From Conus ventricosus (Eukaryota; Mollusca; Gastropoda; Neogastropoda; Conidae), in contig CM031628.1 of assembly GCA_018398815.1 (NCBI GenBank), positions 10,881,781 through 10,945,780 on the forward strand: a stretch of DNA of 64,000 nt, given 5' to 3'. Every line of letters starts with the position of its first letter. Position 1 is the stretch's first letter. The position numbers and the translations under genes are program-made. The notes under the pieces were generated by a model that was given only the letters and a program-made list of their open reading frames with translations, did not search any database and was not told where the DNA came from. Shown one piece after another: positions 1-10,196 of this stretch.

Positions 1-89
1 AGGCTACTTTTCCCTGCTCAAAACCCCAAATCTGTCCTCTCACCAAGCTAGACACCATCCTACATGGCCCCAAAGGCTCCATCAAATGA

Positions 90-405
90 AACACACATTC
101 TCTTGTTAGAGCTGCAACATCTTGTAAGCTGTCCACCGTGAACTGTGCGGTAAGATCCATGTAGGTGAGACATCCCGTACACTCGATTCGCGCATCTTTG
201 ATCACCTGGACAACATCTGCCATCATCGATCTGAACCAGCATATCTCAACCATCCCCAACACAGCAACAATCACGCCAAAGTCATGGCGCTGCGGTGGAC
301 ACTTAGTGGCAACTTTGAGTGCACAGTGCAGCAATCACATTTTATTGTCAGACTAGGGGCCCTCCGCCCACTTGGCATCAACATCCAAAACTACCACAAT
401 AAACT
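90..405 (+). pseudogene. GIY-YIG endonuclease fragment of a retroelement
   Basis: From position 140 one frame reads a GIY-YIG-type nuclease module as found at the C-terminus of Penelope-like and related reverse transcriptases: a Cys pair (CELCG), the signature HVGETSRTLDSR, a His-rich middle and the closing block RLGALRPLGIN. Upstream the frame is interrupted by a stop at 125; the Cys-rich lead-in continues in another frame, so at least one frameshift is present. No reverse transcriptase is seen before it because the window begins here. It is a decayed fragment, probably non-functional. The family assignment rests on the signature; the exact element class is inferred. Confidence 0.6.
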
Positions 406-619
406 GTTCATCTCTACAGCACCAGCCCATTGTACTCTCCACAGACATGCTACCATACTAATCATTATTTTATCTCGTATATATGTTACAGCTATTTTCC
501 GGTCTCCCCTCCTGCCACCGTCTCCATTTTCTTTATCAATCTATTCTTTACTCATTTATCTCTCCATTCCCTTTTCTTAATCTGGTTTTCTTTCAATTCT
601 ATATACCCTCTTTCGCATG

Positions 620-673
<54 letters not shown>

Positions 674-1770
674 GTGTTCCCTTGTTTCAATGGCACTGTT
701 AGTTGTTTTACTCATTGATCATTTCTATTCCTCTCCTCTTAACAGCCTACTATTTCTACTACTGCTACTACCACCACTACTACTATTGCGATAATCATCA
801 TCATCATCATCATCATTGTAATTATTATTACTATTGTCACACCGTTCATTAATTCTATCATTATAATTAACAGCAGTTGTAGTACTATTAAAATAATTAT
901 CATTATAGCTAGTGTCAACCCTGAAAAGTGTGAATATGTCAGTCCGTGGCCAGTTAGGAGACGGTAGAGTTAAAACGTCCTCATGTGATGGCTTTTAGGG
1001 ACACGTTAAGTACTGCAACAAAGTGCAGGAGGAAGAGTCAGTTGTCTGGCGGACGTGGAAGCTGGCAGGCTTGGGTGAGGTCTGCACCTGCGTTGTGAAA
1101 GAGGCACCCAGGGTAGTTGTTTCACTCAGGTAGGGGACTGGGCTAAGTAGCTTGCTTGTTGTCGGTGTTTTCCTTCTTCTGTTCAGTCGTTTCAGACGGG
1201 TTTCTGGGTGATGCTGGTGTCTTGCTTTGTTCCAAAGTGGCTGGAAGTTTCACTGCGCCGCTTGATCGTTGACCTGTCACATCAACATCCTTCAAGAGAG
1301 ATCCACAGCACCTCCTGCTATGCCACCTTGCTGTGAGTGATGACGACGATGTGGTTGTCGACCCGCTGTGAGGAGGCTCTGCTGATTGGAAGTCCGCTGT
1401 GTGAGCTGGATCGAGCCTGCTCCTGGTGGTGCCCTGCCTCCTGCAGGAGCTGCAGGTCAGGGTGGTGCCAACTGGGCACGGGCCCGTAGCAGGTGGACAG
1501 GCCTCTTTCGTCGGCGTCGTCGTCGTCATCGCCTTTTCCTTGGTGTAGGTGAGGGCAAAGCAGTGGTCGGGCTGTTGATATCAGCATCTGTTGAAGTGAC
1601 TCATGGACCGACTCGACCTCATGGACCAGGGATAGTCAGGAAGATTAGGTTGCTGCTGGTCTGTTGCGCAGCGAAATGGTTGAAGGGGCGGTCATAGCGG
1701 ATATGGAAGCTGGACTGGCAGCAGGGGCTGTCGCAGTTCCTGTCTCTAGCTGACAACTTCAACCGTTAGT
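406..1770. other. Intergenic stretch with simple repeats
   Basis: No coding region is supported here. It holds a (CT)n tract (621-673), a short ATC/ATT-rich stretch (790-835) and otherwise unique sequence. The open frames on both strands lack recognisable motifs and have biased composition. Confidence 0.5.
621..673. repeat. (CT)n microsatellite
   Basis: Alternating CT for about 50 bases with one internal interruption near 659. Confidence 0.95.
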
Positions 1771-1774
1771 GCCC

Positions 1775-2345
1775 TCAGCTGAGACCGAAGGGAGGCGACA
1801 GTGACAGCGTCATCAGTGTGGCCCAGGGTGTGGTCGCTGGTGTTGGTGTCCTCTCACATCCACCTTTGAGCTTCCTTCTTTGCTGCTTCAAAGTGGTGGC
1901 AGAATTGTCTGGGATGAAACACCGGACGTCACTGTCGAGTGCAACTGGTCGTAGGCCACGGGTGAATATGGTTGTTGGCGGCATTTGATCTCCAAACTGG
2001 CTGACCTGCATCCAGGGGTACAGGAGATTGGAGGCATACTCCCAGGCGGCCTTGTCCCGGCCATGCTGCCTGGTGAAAAAGGCTGTGGCCAGGGTGATGA
2101 CGTCAGGCTGTTCTCCAAAGATCTTGGCTGGGGAGTCCACCTCTGTCGCCTGCAGCCTGATCACCTCCAGGCGAGCCTGTCCACCCAGGGAAGCCATCAG
2201 CTAGAGGTGGCCGCCTTGTTGTCCGCGGACTGGAGATGCGGCGCAAGCTTTGCACCTGAATCAAAATTGTCCACTTCCCGGCTGCTGTCCTCACCAATGA
2301 ACTTTGGGAGTAGGAGCAGAAACAAATGCGGCATAGACGGCTGCG
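1775..2345 (-). pseudogene. Gag-like (Gypsy/PNMA-type) capsid fragment
   Basis: The minus-strand frame 2197-1775 (140 codons) has the pattern of retrotransposon Gag or paraneoplastic-antigen-like capsids: LGGQARLEVIRL, then a spacer ending in an FG turn, then the ATAFFTRQ block and an aromatic-rich helix (EYASNLLYPW). An upstream piece in another frame (about 2345-2200) reads LPKFIGEDSSREVD, like the start of that domain, so a frame break lies near 2200. No zinc knuckle, protease or reverse transcriptase follows within the window. It is probably a decayed Gag or domesticated-Gag fragment; the call rests on pattern resemblance only. Confidence 0.4.
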
Positions 2346-2989
2346 ATGAGGACTGTAATGTGCGGAGCGCCCGGCTACAGGTGTAGCGCTGTAGAGGACG
2401 ATAGTCCACAATTGGCAGGTAAGGATAAAACATGTTGTGAGAAGTCAGTTCACAGCAGATGGTGTCCACGCTCCCACCACTATTTTGTGACTCACTGAAG
2501 AAAATTGCTATAAAATTCTTGCTCAACAGTTAGTGGGGACAAAGGGAACGTGATCATTTTGGACCTTTCAAATATTTCAGTGTCAAGACTGGTGCTGTGC
2601 AACAGGTTTGCGTGCAAGCTAGAATTGAAAACAATAGCGCCAATGTTCTCAGCTCTTGTTCCACCGATTCGCTGTGGTGTCCATCAGTTGATCTGGATGC
2701 GAGGAAGATTGTTTGTCTCCTGATTTTCAAACTCTGTCTTTCTGTCCAGACCGTTTGCTGTCCTTCATGTATACAGGCCTTCAAACTGTTCGTGACAGCG
2801 GCCTGAATAAACTGCTCCCTGCACACAGCCGATACTGAGGCTATGATGAGACGAAGCTGGGTGTGGCGGGGGAGGGGGGGGGGGGGTAGGAAGGGAAGTG
2901 AGGGCATTGGAGGTTGAGGAACTGGGGTGGGGGTGGGTGAAGGGGAGTATGAGTGAAGCAACAAAGAAAGCATGAGAGACGGACATGCG

Positions 2990-2992
<3 letters not shown>

Positions 2993-3036
<44 letters not shown>

Positions 3037-3074
3037 AGAGAGAGGCAGAGAGACAGACAGACAGACAGACAGAG
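2993..3074. repeat. (GA)n followed by (CAGA)n
   Basis: Compound microsatellite: a long GA tract passing into tetranucleotide CAGA units. Confidence 0.95.
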
Positions 3075-3243
3075 AAGAAAAAACAAACAAACAAGAGCCT
3101 CCATCAGCGTTAAGGGGCTAAGACACATCTGACTTGCATGCCAGTCACTGGGAATGTTCCAACACTTTTCCATGAAAAGCGATCAGGCCTAACTTTAGAC
3201 TAACGTCACGTGTGACACCAAGACCAAGGGCTATGACTTTGTA

Positions 3244-3247
<4 letters not shown>

Positions 3248-3276
<29 letters not shown>
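3248..3276. repeat. Poly(A) run
   Basis: 29 consecutive A. It could be the tail of an old retroposed sequence, but no retroelement head was recognised upstream. Confidence 0.85.
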
Positions 3277-3905
3277 CAGTCTCCATAACATGGCTGATAG
3301 TCTGATCTCACACCTAGTCAGAGCTTAAATCTCTGAGAATGTCAGGCTAGAAGTATGTGTGATCGCCTGACACGCACGACTGTAATTGACCTGATTAATT
3401 TAACACGTGAATCATAAAAAAAATGATTTTAGACTTTTTTTTTGGAATCGATGGAACTTCCTAGTAAGAGAAGATTGGTAATGTCTACATGAAATGAATT
3501 TTTGTTTGTTTTAAACCATTCTCTTAGACACAATGCACAGTCTGTATGTTCTCTTACAAATGAACATATTGTTGCTGATTTAGTGTTTTGGTGTTTGATA
3601 CAATGTGTATAGGTTTGTTAGTGTTCTAATGTATGGTGTACTGACACTCTCACTTTGATAATGTGCTGCTTGTACAAAGAGAACGATACACAAAAAGACT
3701 GTTAATCATTTTCATTTCTTTCAGTTTTCCCCAATTTTTTTCCCTCCAACCACAAGGCGTCTGGGTTTTTGATATGTTCTTATGTCAAGTGTTCTGACTG
3801 TCTCATTCTGTTGTATTTACCGCTCATACACAAAAAAGTACAAGACTTAATCAACCAAAAAAAAAAAAAGACTACTTACGATATCTTTAATGAGATTCAA
3901 TACGC

Positions 3906-3908
<3 letters not shown>

Positions 3909-3955
<47 letters not shown>

Positions 3956-4021
3956 TGTGAGTGTGTTGCGCGTGCGTTCGCTGCGCTAAAGTGTGTAGAT
4001 TAAAAGTATTAAGTGCGTGGC

Positions 4022-4073
<52 letters not shown>

Positions 4074-4081
4074 AGAGAGAG
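3909..4081. repeat. (GT)n and (GA)n tracts
   Basis: A GT tract at 3909-3953 and a GA tract at 4025-4081, separated by about 70 bases of unique sequence. Confidence 0.95.
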
Positions 4082-4562
4082 GAGACTTTGACACTTTGAT
4101 ATTTTATTGTCATTACCAATGAGGTCTTTTGACAAAGAGGAAGGGGGTAACAACAATAACATTTCCCTCTTCCTTTCCTGCAAACAAACAGTACACGTTC
4201 ATTCCTAGTGTGTATCAAATCAAAGGTTAACAAAAACAAATGCATTCGTAATATTTCCTTATGTCCTCACGCACAGGAGTAATGCAGTGAGGTTTAAAAA
4301 AAAAGTCGTAAGACTGACTCGACCATCCACTCAATCAAATGATGACATTGTACCTTACTGATCTCTTCCACATGCGATGAATGATATTATTCATTTATAT
4401 ATATATCTTTTAATGCATTATCTTAAATTTCACTACCCTTCATCTGTCTAATTTTCAATGCTTACGCGATGAATTTCGCAACTGATTTTTATTACAAGTT
4501 CATCATCTGATGATAACACGACAGCAACATTTTTGTCTTTTCGCTATATCTAACTGGAAAAA

Positions 4563-4760
4563 TCAACAATTTGTCCGCACTTCATCATAAGCAGTACAGT
4601 GGAACAGAACGTGTTCTTCGTCATCAATCATGTGTCTGCATGCAGGACAAGGAGATTCTGTGGATGTTTCACATTCAAACCATCTTTTGTTCGCATTAAA
4701 ACCTGGGAGGAGTGGGCAATGGAGGGACGTTTTGTCAAGACCAGTCATGGAAATTGTTCC
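4563..4760 (-). pseudogene. LINE reverse transcriptase C-terminal zinc-finger fragment
   Basis: Minus-strand frame with the C-terminal Cys/His knuckle of non-LTR retrotransposon ORF2: RWFECETSTESPCPACRHM followed by DDEEHVLFHCTAYDEVR. The Cys-x2-Cys ... His-x4-Cys spacing and the DEEHVLFHC block are typical of this tail. The frame stays open towards 4925 but loses LINE character after about 4760. It lies head-to-head with another LINE fragment on the plus strand (4950-5480), so two separate insertions meet here. Confidence 0.6.
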
Positions 4761-4949
4761 AGCAAAAGTCAGTGATATCCATGTTGAACCTGGGTATAGA
4801 TCTGATCTTTTTTTTTTGTTTTGTTTTTTTGTTACGTTAGCATTGAAAAAGGAAGAATTTAAGCGAGACAGACCCTTCTGGAAATTCAATAATAGCTTAC
4901 TAAAAGAAAAAAGTATATTACACATACGCAGGTATCCTGAATGCGATTA

Positions 4950-5480
4950 GATTTTATGGCAGAAAGCTTTTAACATAACATTAACAAGCAGATATAAATG
5001 CATAGACAACAAAGCATGGCTCTACATTAAAAAAAAAAGTAACAAATTTGTCCGAAATATATTAAATGATCGTAATGTTGACCCAACTGGTGTACCAAAA
5101 TGGGACAGTATATCTGATAATTTATACTGGGAACACAATTTCTCTCACTGACACAAAACATCTCTTGATTCACAGTTAAGATGGTTCCAAATCAGACTTA
5201 TACATAGGCTCCTTGCAACAGAAAGATATTTATTTCTACTAAATATCATAAACTCTTCAATGTGCAACTTTTGTGAGCAATAAGTGTAGTCGATAATTCA
5301 TATGCTTTATGATTGTGAAGTTGTCCAACAGTTTTGGACCCAGTTTCAATTATTGCTAAGAGACAAATGCCAAGACGCTGAAAACTTTCTGCTGGGTAAA
5401 GAACTGATCATGTTTGGGACAAAAGCAAATGTAAAGAGGTGATGAAGTAATAGATCTGATAATACTACTGGCAAAATTTT
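4950..5480 (+). pseudogene. LINE RT zf-RVT domain fragment
   Basis: Plus-strand reading with the zf-RVT-like tail of a different LINE clade: WDSISDNLYWEHNF, then LRWFQIRLIHRLLATERYLF, then CNFCEQ and LYDCEVVQQFWTQF. In-frame stops at LINE-conserved positions (after NFSH, after FCEQ) show it is dead. It ends against a long (TA)n tract. No upstream reverse transcriptase core is visible. Confidence 0.6.
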
Positions 5481-5483
5481 TAT

Positions 5484-5486
<3 letters not shown>

Positions 5487-5554
<68 letters not shown>
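5487..5554. repeat. (TA)n microsatellite
   Basis: About 34 TA units without interruption; strongly self-complementary. Confidence 0.95.
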
Positions 5555-5558
<4 letters not shown>

Positions 5559-5613
5559 CAGAGTTAAAAAGCCACTCAGGACGTAAAAAGTGCTCAACCA
5601 TGTATGGAGCGAC

Positions 5614-5755
5614 ATACCAGTTTAAGATAGGATTTTAAAATGAAGAGGTTAAAACCTACAAGCTTGTATATATACCCTGAGGAGAGCGCTTTTAGCTTGA
5701 AACAAGCTTGTAGGTTTTAACCTCTTCATTTTAAAATCCTATCTTAAACTGGTAT
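5614..5755. repeat. Perfect 54-bp inverted repeat (fold-back)
   Basis: Bases 5614-5667 are the exact reverse complement of 5702-5755, with a 34-nt spacer. The arms contain the palindrome ACAAGCTTGT at their inner ends. Perfect identity over 54 bp suggests a recent inverted duplication or fold-back element. The spacer carries a hammerhead-like core, annotated separately. Confidence 0.95.
5677..5712 (+). ncRNA. Candidate minimal hammerhead ribozyme core
   Basis: The spacer of the inverted repeat reads CTGAGGA (5677-5683), then GAGC / GCTT forming a 4-bp helix II around a 7-nt loop (one G-U pair), then GAAA (5699-5702), then ACA / TGT closing a short helix III, then A at 5712 as the cleavage-site base. 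This matches the invariant hammerhead residues CUGANGA...GAAA...UH. Immediate helix I is short (ACC / GGT), although the 54-bp arms could pair further out. Short-helix-III type I hammerheads are known from Penelope-like elements and retrozymes. Confidence 0.5.
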
Positions 5756-5759
5756 ATAC

Positions 5760-6460
5760 AATATATATATATATGCAAACTACAAAATGTAAAGCCAGAT
5801 ATCAGAGCCTTTCTGCCTCTTTTGAAAAACACACATATGACGAGCAAAGTGCATCGTCTATCAATGGAAACAGACATGACTTTGATGAAAAATGGTTTGT
5901 ATATTTGCCTTTGTTTAGTTAAGATTTTCTTAATTCAGCAATATGATCAATAATCTCATTACAAATCAAAGTGTAATACTGAAGACAGATGTGGTACTAC
6001 ACTTAAGATAGGGAGTGAGAGGTTGAACTAGAAAAAGAGAGAGAAAGCTCTAGAGAGAGAGAAAAAAAGAGAGAGAGCGAGAGTGTGTATGATACATAAT
6101 GATCTGAACTAGGTAGTAAAAGTAAAAGAGAATGACAGAATATGTCCATTTCTTGACCAACTATGTGTTATTATATATACGCTATATTACTGAATACTTT
6201 TCCTATACATGAAAGCTTTCTCATTCTTAGGATATGCCTCTATATGGTACCCATTTAGAAATTTAAATTGTATCAATGCACAATTTCGGGGTCTCTGTTG
6301 GTGGCGTCCTTTAACTGTCCTTGGGAACTTTCGATTTACTATTTCGGCCCAAGGTCGGTGGGGTGGGGTGACTACCATCAGGAAACTACCACCCTGTCTC
6401 TACCACCTATTTCCGTGTATGAAGATTGCTGCAACTCCTTTCCTCTAGTCGCCCATTCTG
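5760..6460. other. Intergenic, no gene seen
   Basis: Only a weak GA-rich patch (about 6030-6085) was noticed. Open frames have no recognisable motif. Confidence 0.4.
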
Positions 6461-6463
6461 CCC

Positions 6464-6497
6464 CTATACTTGTAAATCTGTGACATATAGAACTCTC

Positions 6498-6535
<38 letters not shown>

Positions 6536-7742
6536 ATTATATAGAGATATTGGAGGAATGATTAACTCCGTTTCTATTGATTTAAAGTTACAGAAGTCAG
6601 ACAGAAGTTTCAAATCATTATTGTCTGATTTGTAATTTTTTTTTTTTGTGATATCAGCTATATTACAAAAATGCTTGTTTAGAATCTCGGCAGACATTTC
6701 CTTAGGAATAACAGTTGCCTTGTCAATACATTCATTGGTAAGAATATTTATGGCTTTCCAGATAGGTTTGGAATTATTTTGGGGACAGCTGAAAATTAAA
6801 TAATTCCTTTTTGAATATCACAACATAGATGTAACCTTGTTTCTTTGTTTCTTATATTCTTCAAATTGTTTAGTTTTCAAGAGATTATTCCTTGTATATA
6901 TGGCTTCTTCAGATAACCATGGGGGGTTGGGTGACTATCTTACCATTTTGGTGACAAATGGGGCATGTTTATTGTATATATCAATGAAATTTTGTGCCAG
7001 ATTTCAAAAGTTTGGTCAGGGTCTGTGTACTGATAAACATGGGATAATTGTGATTCTGCTAAATCTTTAAGGAAAGCATTCTTATCAAAACTGCTAAAAG
7101 ATCTATATGTAAAAGTTTTATGTCCAGGTTTAGGAATTTTTATGTTCTTTTTAAACCAAGTTACGCATATGGGTGAATGATCACTACAACCACAGTAGGG
7201 GGTACATATTTCAATAATATTTTGTACTTGGTTAACATAGATGTGATCGACTAAAGTTTCCGATGTAGAAGTAATGTGGGTAGGAGAATTAACTAATTGT
7301 GACAGCTCACAATTTATGACAAGTTGATTCCATTGGGGATTGCTTTTACAAAGATCTACATTAAAATCTCCTAAGAGGACGACTTCGTAATTTGTGAGTG
7401 AAACGTCTTCCATCATGTTGTTAAATTTAACATACTAATTGACATGTTCCGCTGGGTTCCTATACAGAAATCCAGTAAGTAATGGTTTGTTGTTTTTAAT
7501 CTTAACTTCAATCCAAATCGACTCAACGCCATGACTTTCGAAAGCTGTTACACGTTGATACGTTAGGGAAAGAGTAGAATAAAGTATCAAGCCTGTTTGT
7601 AAAGGACCTACTGGGTCAAGGCGAATGTGATGGTACCCTGGTATTGAAAGCTCAGAATCAGATATATGATTTGTTAGTCTTGTTTCAGCACAGCAAAATA
7701 TATGGAATTGCTTTCCAGAATTAAATAAGATGGAAGAAAGTT
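6464..7742 (-). pseudogene. LINE ORF2 fragment: APE-type endonuclease and linker to RT
   Basis: Read on the minus strand from about 7742 down. The first part has FCCAETRLTN and ELSIPGYHHIRLDP, the N-terminal half of an exonuclease-endonuclease-phosphatase fold. The second (7416-6940) has VVLLGDFNVDL, DHIYVNQVQNI and CSDHSPICVTWF: the GDFN and SDH catalytic blocks of apurinic-type LINE endonucleases. A third (about 6800-6540) resembles the linker before the RT (EILNKHFCNIA, ELIIPPIS). The frame is broken near 7430 and near 6940, and the RT core is missing where a (GT)n tract begins at 6534. This is a non-LTR retrotransposon remnant, Jockey/CR1-like superfamily by inference. Confidence 0.75.
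6499..6534. repeat. (TG)n microsatellite
   Basis: About 18 TG units at the point where the LINE reading is lost. Confidence 0.95.
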
Positions 7743-7743
7743 C

Positions 7744-7746
<3 letters not shown>

Positions 7747-7820
<74 letters not shown>
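7747..7820. repeat. (GA)n microsatellite between two LINE fragments
   Basis: About 37 uninterrupted GA units. The endonuclease fragment ends on its low side and an unrelated RT-tail fragment ends on its high side, so both retroelement pieces abut the repeat. Confidence 0.95.
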
Positions 7821-7823
<3 letters not shown>

Positions 7824-8113
7824 CAAATGATTCATTCGTAATATGTTTGCATGCAAACAATTGAAGTAATTCAGTTACATGTAGAAGAGACTATCCCCAG
7901 ACTTCTGCTGCATATAAAAGCATAGGTTTCACTTGCGCATCGAAAAGTTTAAAAAGCAGACTTGTATCCATTGTTCCCAAACTCCATATTGTTTTCATAA
8001 TTTCTACAATTTTGGCTTTAGCCTTGCCTGCATATTATTCGAGTGCAATATCGTATGATAGCTCTGTGGTTAAAGTAAATCCCAAATAGTTATAACTGAT
8101 AACAACGTCAATC
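7821..8113 (-). pseudogene. LINE reverse transcriptase thumb-region fragment
   Basis: The minus-strand reading from about 8113 contains YNYLGFTLTTELSYDIAL and LLFKLFDAQVKPMLLYAAEV, the conserved region after the RT palm in LINE ORF2 proteins (YLGxxL ... FDxxVxPxLLYGxEVW). One stop codon interrupts it between the two blocks. It runs to FACKHITNESF and then stops at the (GA)n tract. Confidence 0.65.
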
Positions 8114-8247
8114 GGCAGACAGAGAGACAGATAGACAGAGAGACAGACAGACACAGACAGACAGAGAGAGAACAACACTTCGTTTCATAGAGAAAATAGT
8201 GCAAAATTTAATAATGTATCACAAAGGACACACAGATCAGTGTCTGT

Positions 8248-8880
8248 TCAATGCTGTTTTTCATCTCCTTTAAACTGAAGTCCCAGTCGTTTCAACACTC
8301 GTTGTCTCTGCACCTGTCTGCGACGTTCCAACTCACCATTTAATAAATACAGGTAGGGCATTCCAGCCGCACTGACAAAAATGAAGAAAACTGAAACTGA
8401 CTCGTCACCAGGTAACCGTACACCTTGTGACGTCATAATGGCCCACAACGACACAAGATACCAACAACAGGCATCTGTGACAACCGGGGAGATAACTCGA
8501 CGGGCCGCAGTGAGGTCACGAGCCTTGTCGTCACCAGTCAGGAAAGCCAAAGTACTTCTGCAGATAATGGTGTAGATGTAGATTTGACCCACCGTAGTCA
8601 CTGACATCAACGTGCTGTTCAGAACCACCAGGATACTGAAGGCGTAATGATGTCCCCCCGGCCGATCAGCTGGCACAGGCAGTGGAACACAGAGACTGGT
8701 CTGACTGAACTCTTTCCCTGTTGACACCATGGGAATGATGGAGAGACAGGCAGCTGAGAGCCACACTAGCAGGCAGACAGGTAGAACCGTCTTCTTCCTC
8801 CACCGAGTCCTCACTGTCTCTGACCAGAAGAGAACGAAGCACCTGTCTAAGGTCATGCTAACAGTCACGAGGACACTTGC
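8248..8880 (-). CDS. GRL101-like LGR receptor, last exon (TM3-TM7), copy 1
   Basis: Last exon of a leucine-rich-repeat GPCR that would sit in the plasma membrane and couple an extracellular LRR/LDLa ligand-binding region to G proteins. After a consensus acceptor (pyrimidine-rich, CAG at 8883-8881) the exon opens ASVLVTVSMTLDRC, the end of TM3 with the DRC version of the D/E-R-Y motif. It continues through a hydrophobic TM4 (VCLLVWLSAACLSIIPM), an extracellular loop Cys (TSLCVPLP), TM5, the TM6 block VVTDACCWYLVSLWAIM and TM7 ending PYLYLLN, then a short basic tail. The frame is open to the stop, about 210 codons. It joins in phase to the donor at 15570-15569. Family by motif order; ligand unknown. 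Confidence 0.85.
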   Translation of the reverse strand, partial: ASVLVTVSMTLDRCFVLFWSETVRTRWRKKTVLPVCLLVWLSAACLSIIPMVSTGKEFSQTSLCVPLPVPADRPGGHHYAFSILVVLNSTLMSVTTVGQIYIYTIICRSTLAFLTGDDKARDLTAARRVISPVVTDACCWYLVSLWAIMTSQGVRLPGDESVSVFFIFVSAAGMPYLYLLNGELERRRQVQRQRVLKRLGLQFKGDEKQH

Positions 8881-9261
8881 CTGGTTGGTAACAGAAATAA
8901 AAGCAGTTTTATTACTTCTGACCTTGAGTCAGTGTCAATTATGCAAACCAAATATGTATCAATGGAAATTGTGCAAATCTTAGCTCTGACAATCCATATT
9001 ATGCAGTGTTTCTAATAAAACAATTTCCTGATGTAAAATATTAGTATTTAGATTTATTCAGTGTTGTGTAAATGCAAAGCATTCGAATTTGTATCACGCA
9101 AGAGCTACGATTGCCAGTTTCCTCTAACACCGATGTTTGCTGGTTTGGTGCAAATGTTCTGCTAGTTTGATACACGTGATCACTAATTTTTTCAGTGTAC
9201 GCTTTGCACACCTTTGTCTGTCAACACCTTCGTCTGCCAAACTGCATTAATAGTTAACCCA

Positions 9262-10128
9262 ATTAATAATAATAATAATAATGGGGATTTATATAGCGCC
9301 TTCCACGGCACAAGGCGCTTTACAAAGGCAGAAAAAATACAATTGCTAAATGTAAAGAAAAAAAATACATTGAAAAACGGTTTAGAAAATGAAAAACAAA
9401 GGCTCTCTCCCACTCTCTCACCACGCGCACACACACTCTCACGCACAAACACACAATACACAACAGCCGCAACAAGCACAAACTATTTAGCGATCCACAA
9501 AACAACAAGAGTCAATCAGCTATCTGGTAATAACTGTCTTCTTAGTATTGTTTGAAAAGGTGGGTTTTCAGGGAGGTTTTGAAGGAAGAAAAGGTTTGAG
9601 AATGTCTTAAGTTATAGGGGAGTTTATTCCAGAGTTTGGCAGCTGCGTATGAGAAAGCTCGTTCGCCATGCTGTTTACGATGGGGACGGTAACTGGGAAA
9701 GCGGAAGGTTCTGGTGTCGGTGGAAGAGCGGAGCGTTCGTGATGGGACATATACTTGAAGGAGATCGGAAAGATAGGCAGGGGCATCACCAGTGAAAATC
9801 TTGAAGCAGAGGCAACAACATTTGTATTTAATTCTTTCTTCAACGGGGAGCTAGTGCAGCTTTTTCAGGAGAGGGCTGCAGGGTTGGGTCCTAGGAGATT
9901 TGCAAATGAGACGGGCTGCAGAGTTCTGTACACATTGGAGGGGTTGGATGACAGTTGAGGGACAGCCAAGGAGAACACAGTTGCAGTAATCTAGCCTTGA
10001 AAGGATGTATGATGAAACGAGAGTTTTTGTGGCGTCTTCGGTGAGATAGGGTCGAATGGCAGCAATTCGCTTAAGTTCCATGTAAGCTAACTGACAAGTT
10101 TTTGTGACATGCTGTTTCATTGAGAGCA
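9262..10128 (-). mobile_element. 5'-truncated LINE (CR1-like) with (ATT)n tail
   Basis: The minus-strand reading 10129-9851 is the RT C-terminal region common in animal LINEs: SMKQHVTKTCQLAYMELKRI, then a stretch ending in YILSRLDYCNCVLLGCP, then VQNSAARLICKSPR. A 3' region follows, and on the low-coordinate side it ends in a run of ATT (plus-strand AAT, 9262-9282), next to a block often seen in LINE 3' ends (TTATATAGCGCC and GGCGCTTTACAAA on the plus strand). The corresponding site in the inverted right arm (about 28715-28730) lacks the whole element, which sets its limits. CR1/L2-type assignment rests on the microsatellite-type 3' end. Confidence 0.65.
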
Positions 10129-10157
10129 TGCATACTTTGTTGGAGCATTTTTCATGT

Positions 10158-10196
10158 GTGTGTGTGTGTGTGTGGTGTGTGTGTGTGTGTGTGTGT
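10158..10196. repeat. (TG)n microsatellite
   Basis: TG repeats with one interruption near 10173. Confidence 0.9.

Larger units (their letters stand above)
2420..4560. other. Intergenic, microsatellite-rich
   Basis: Nothing coding is supported. It contains (GA)n/(CAGA)n at 2993-3074, an A-run at 3248-3276, (GT)n at 3909-3953 and (GA)n at 4025-4081. Open frames here are translations of these repeats. Confidence 0.5.
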
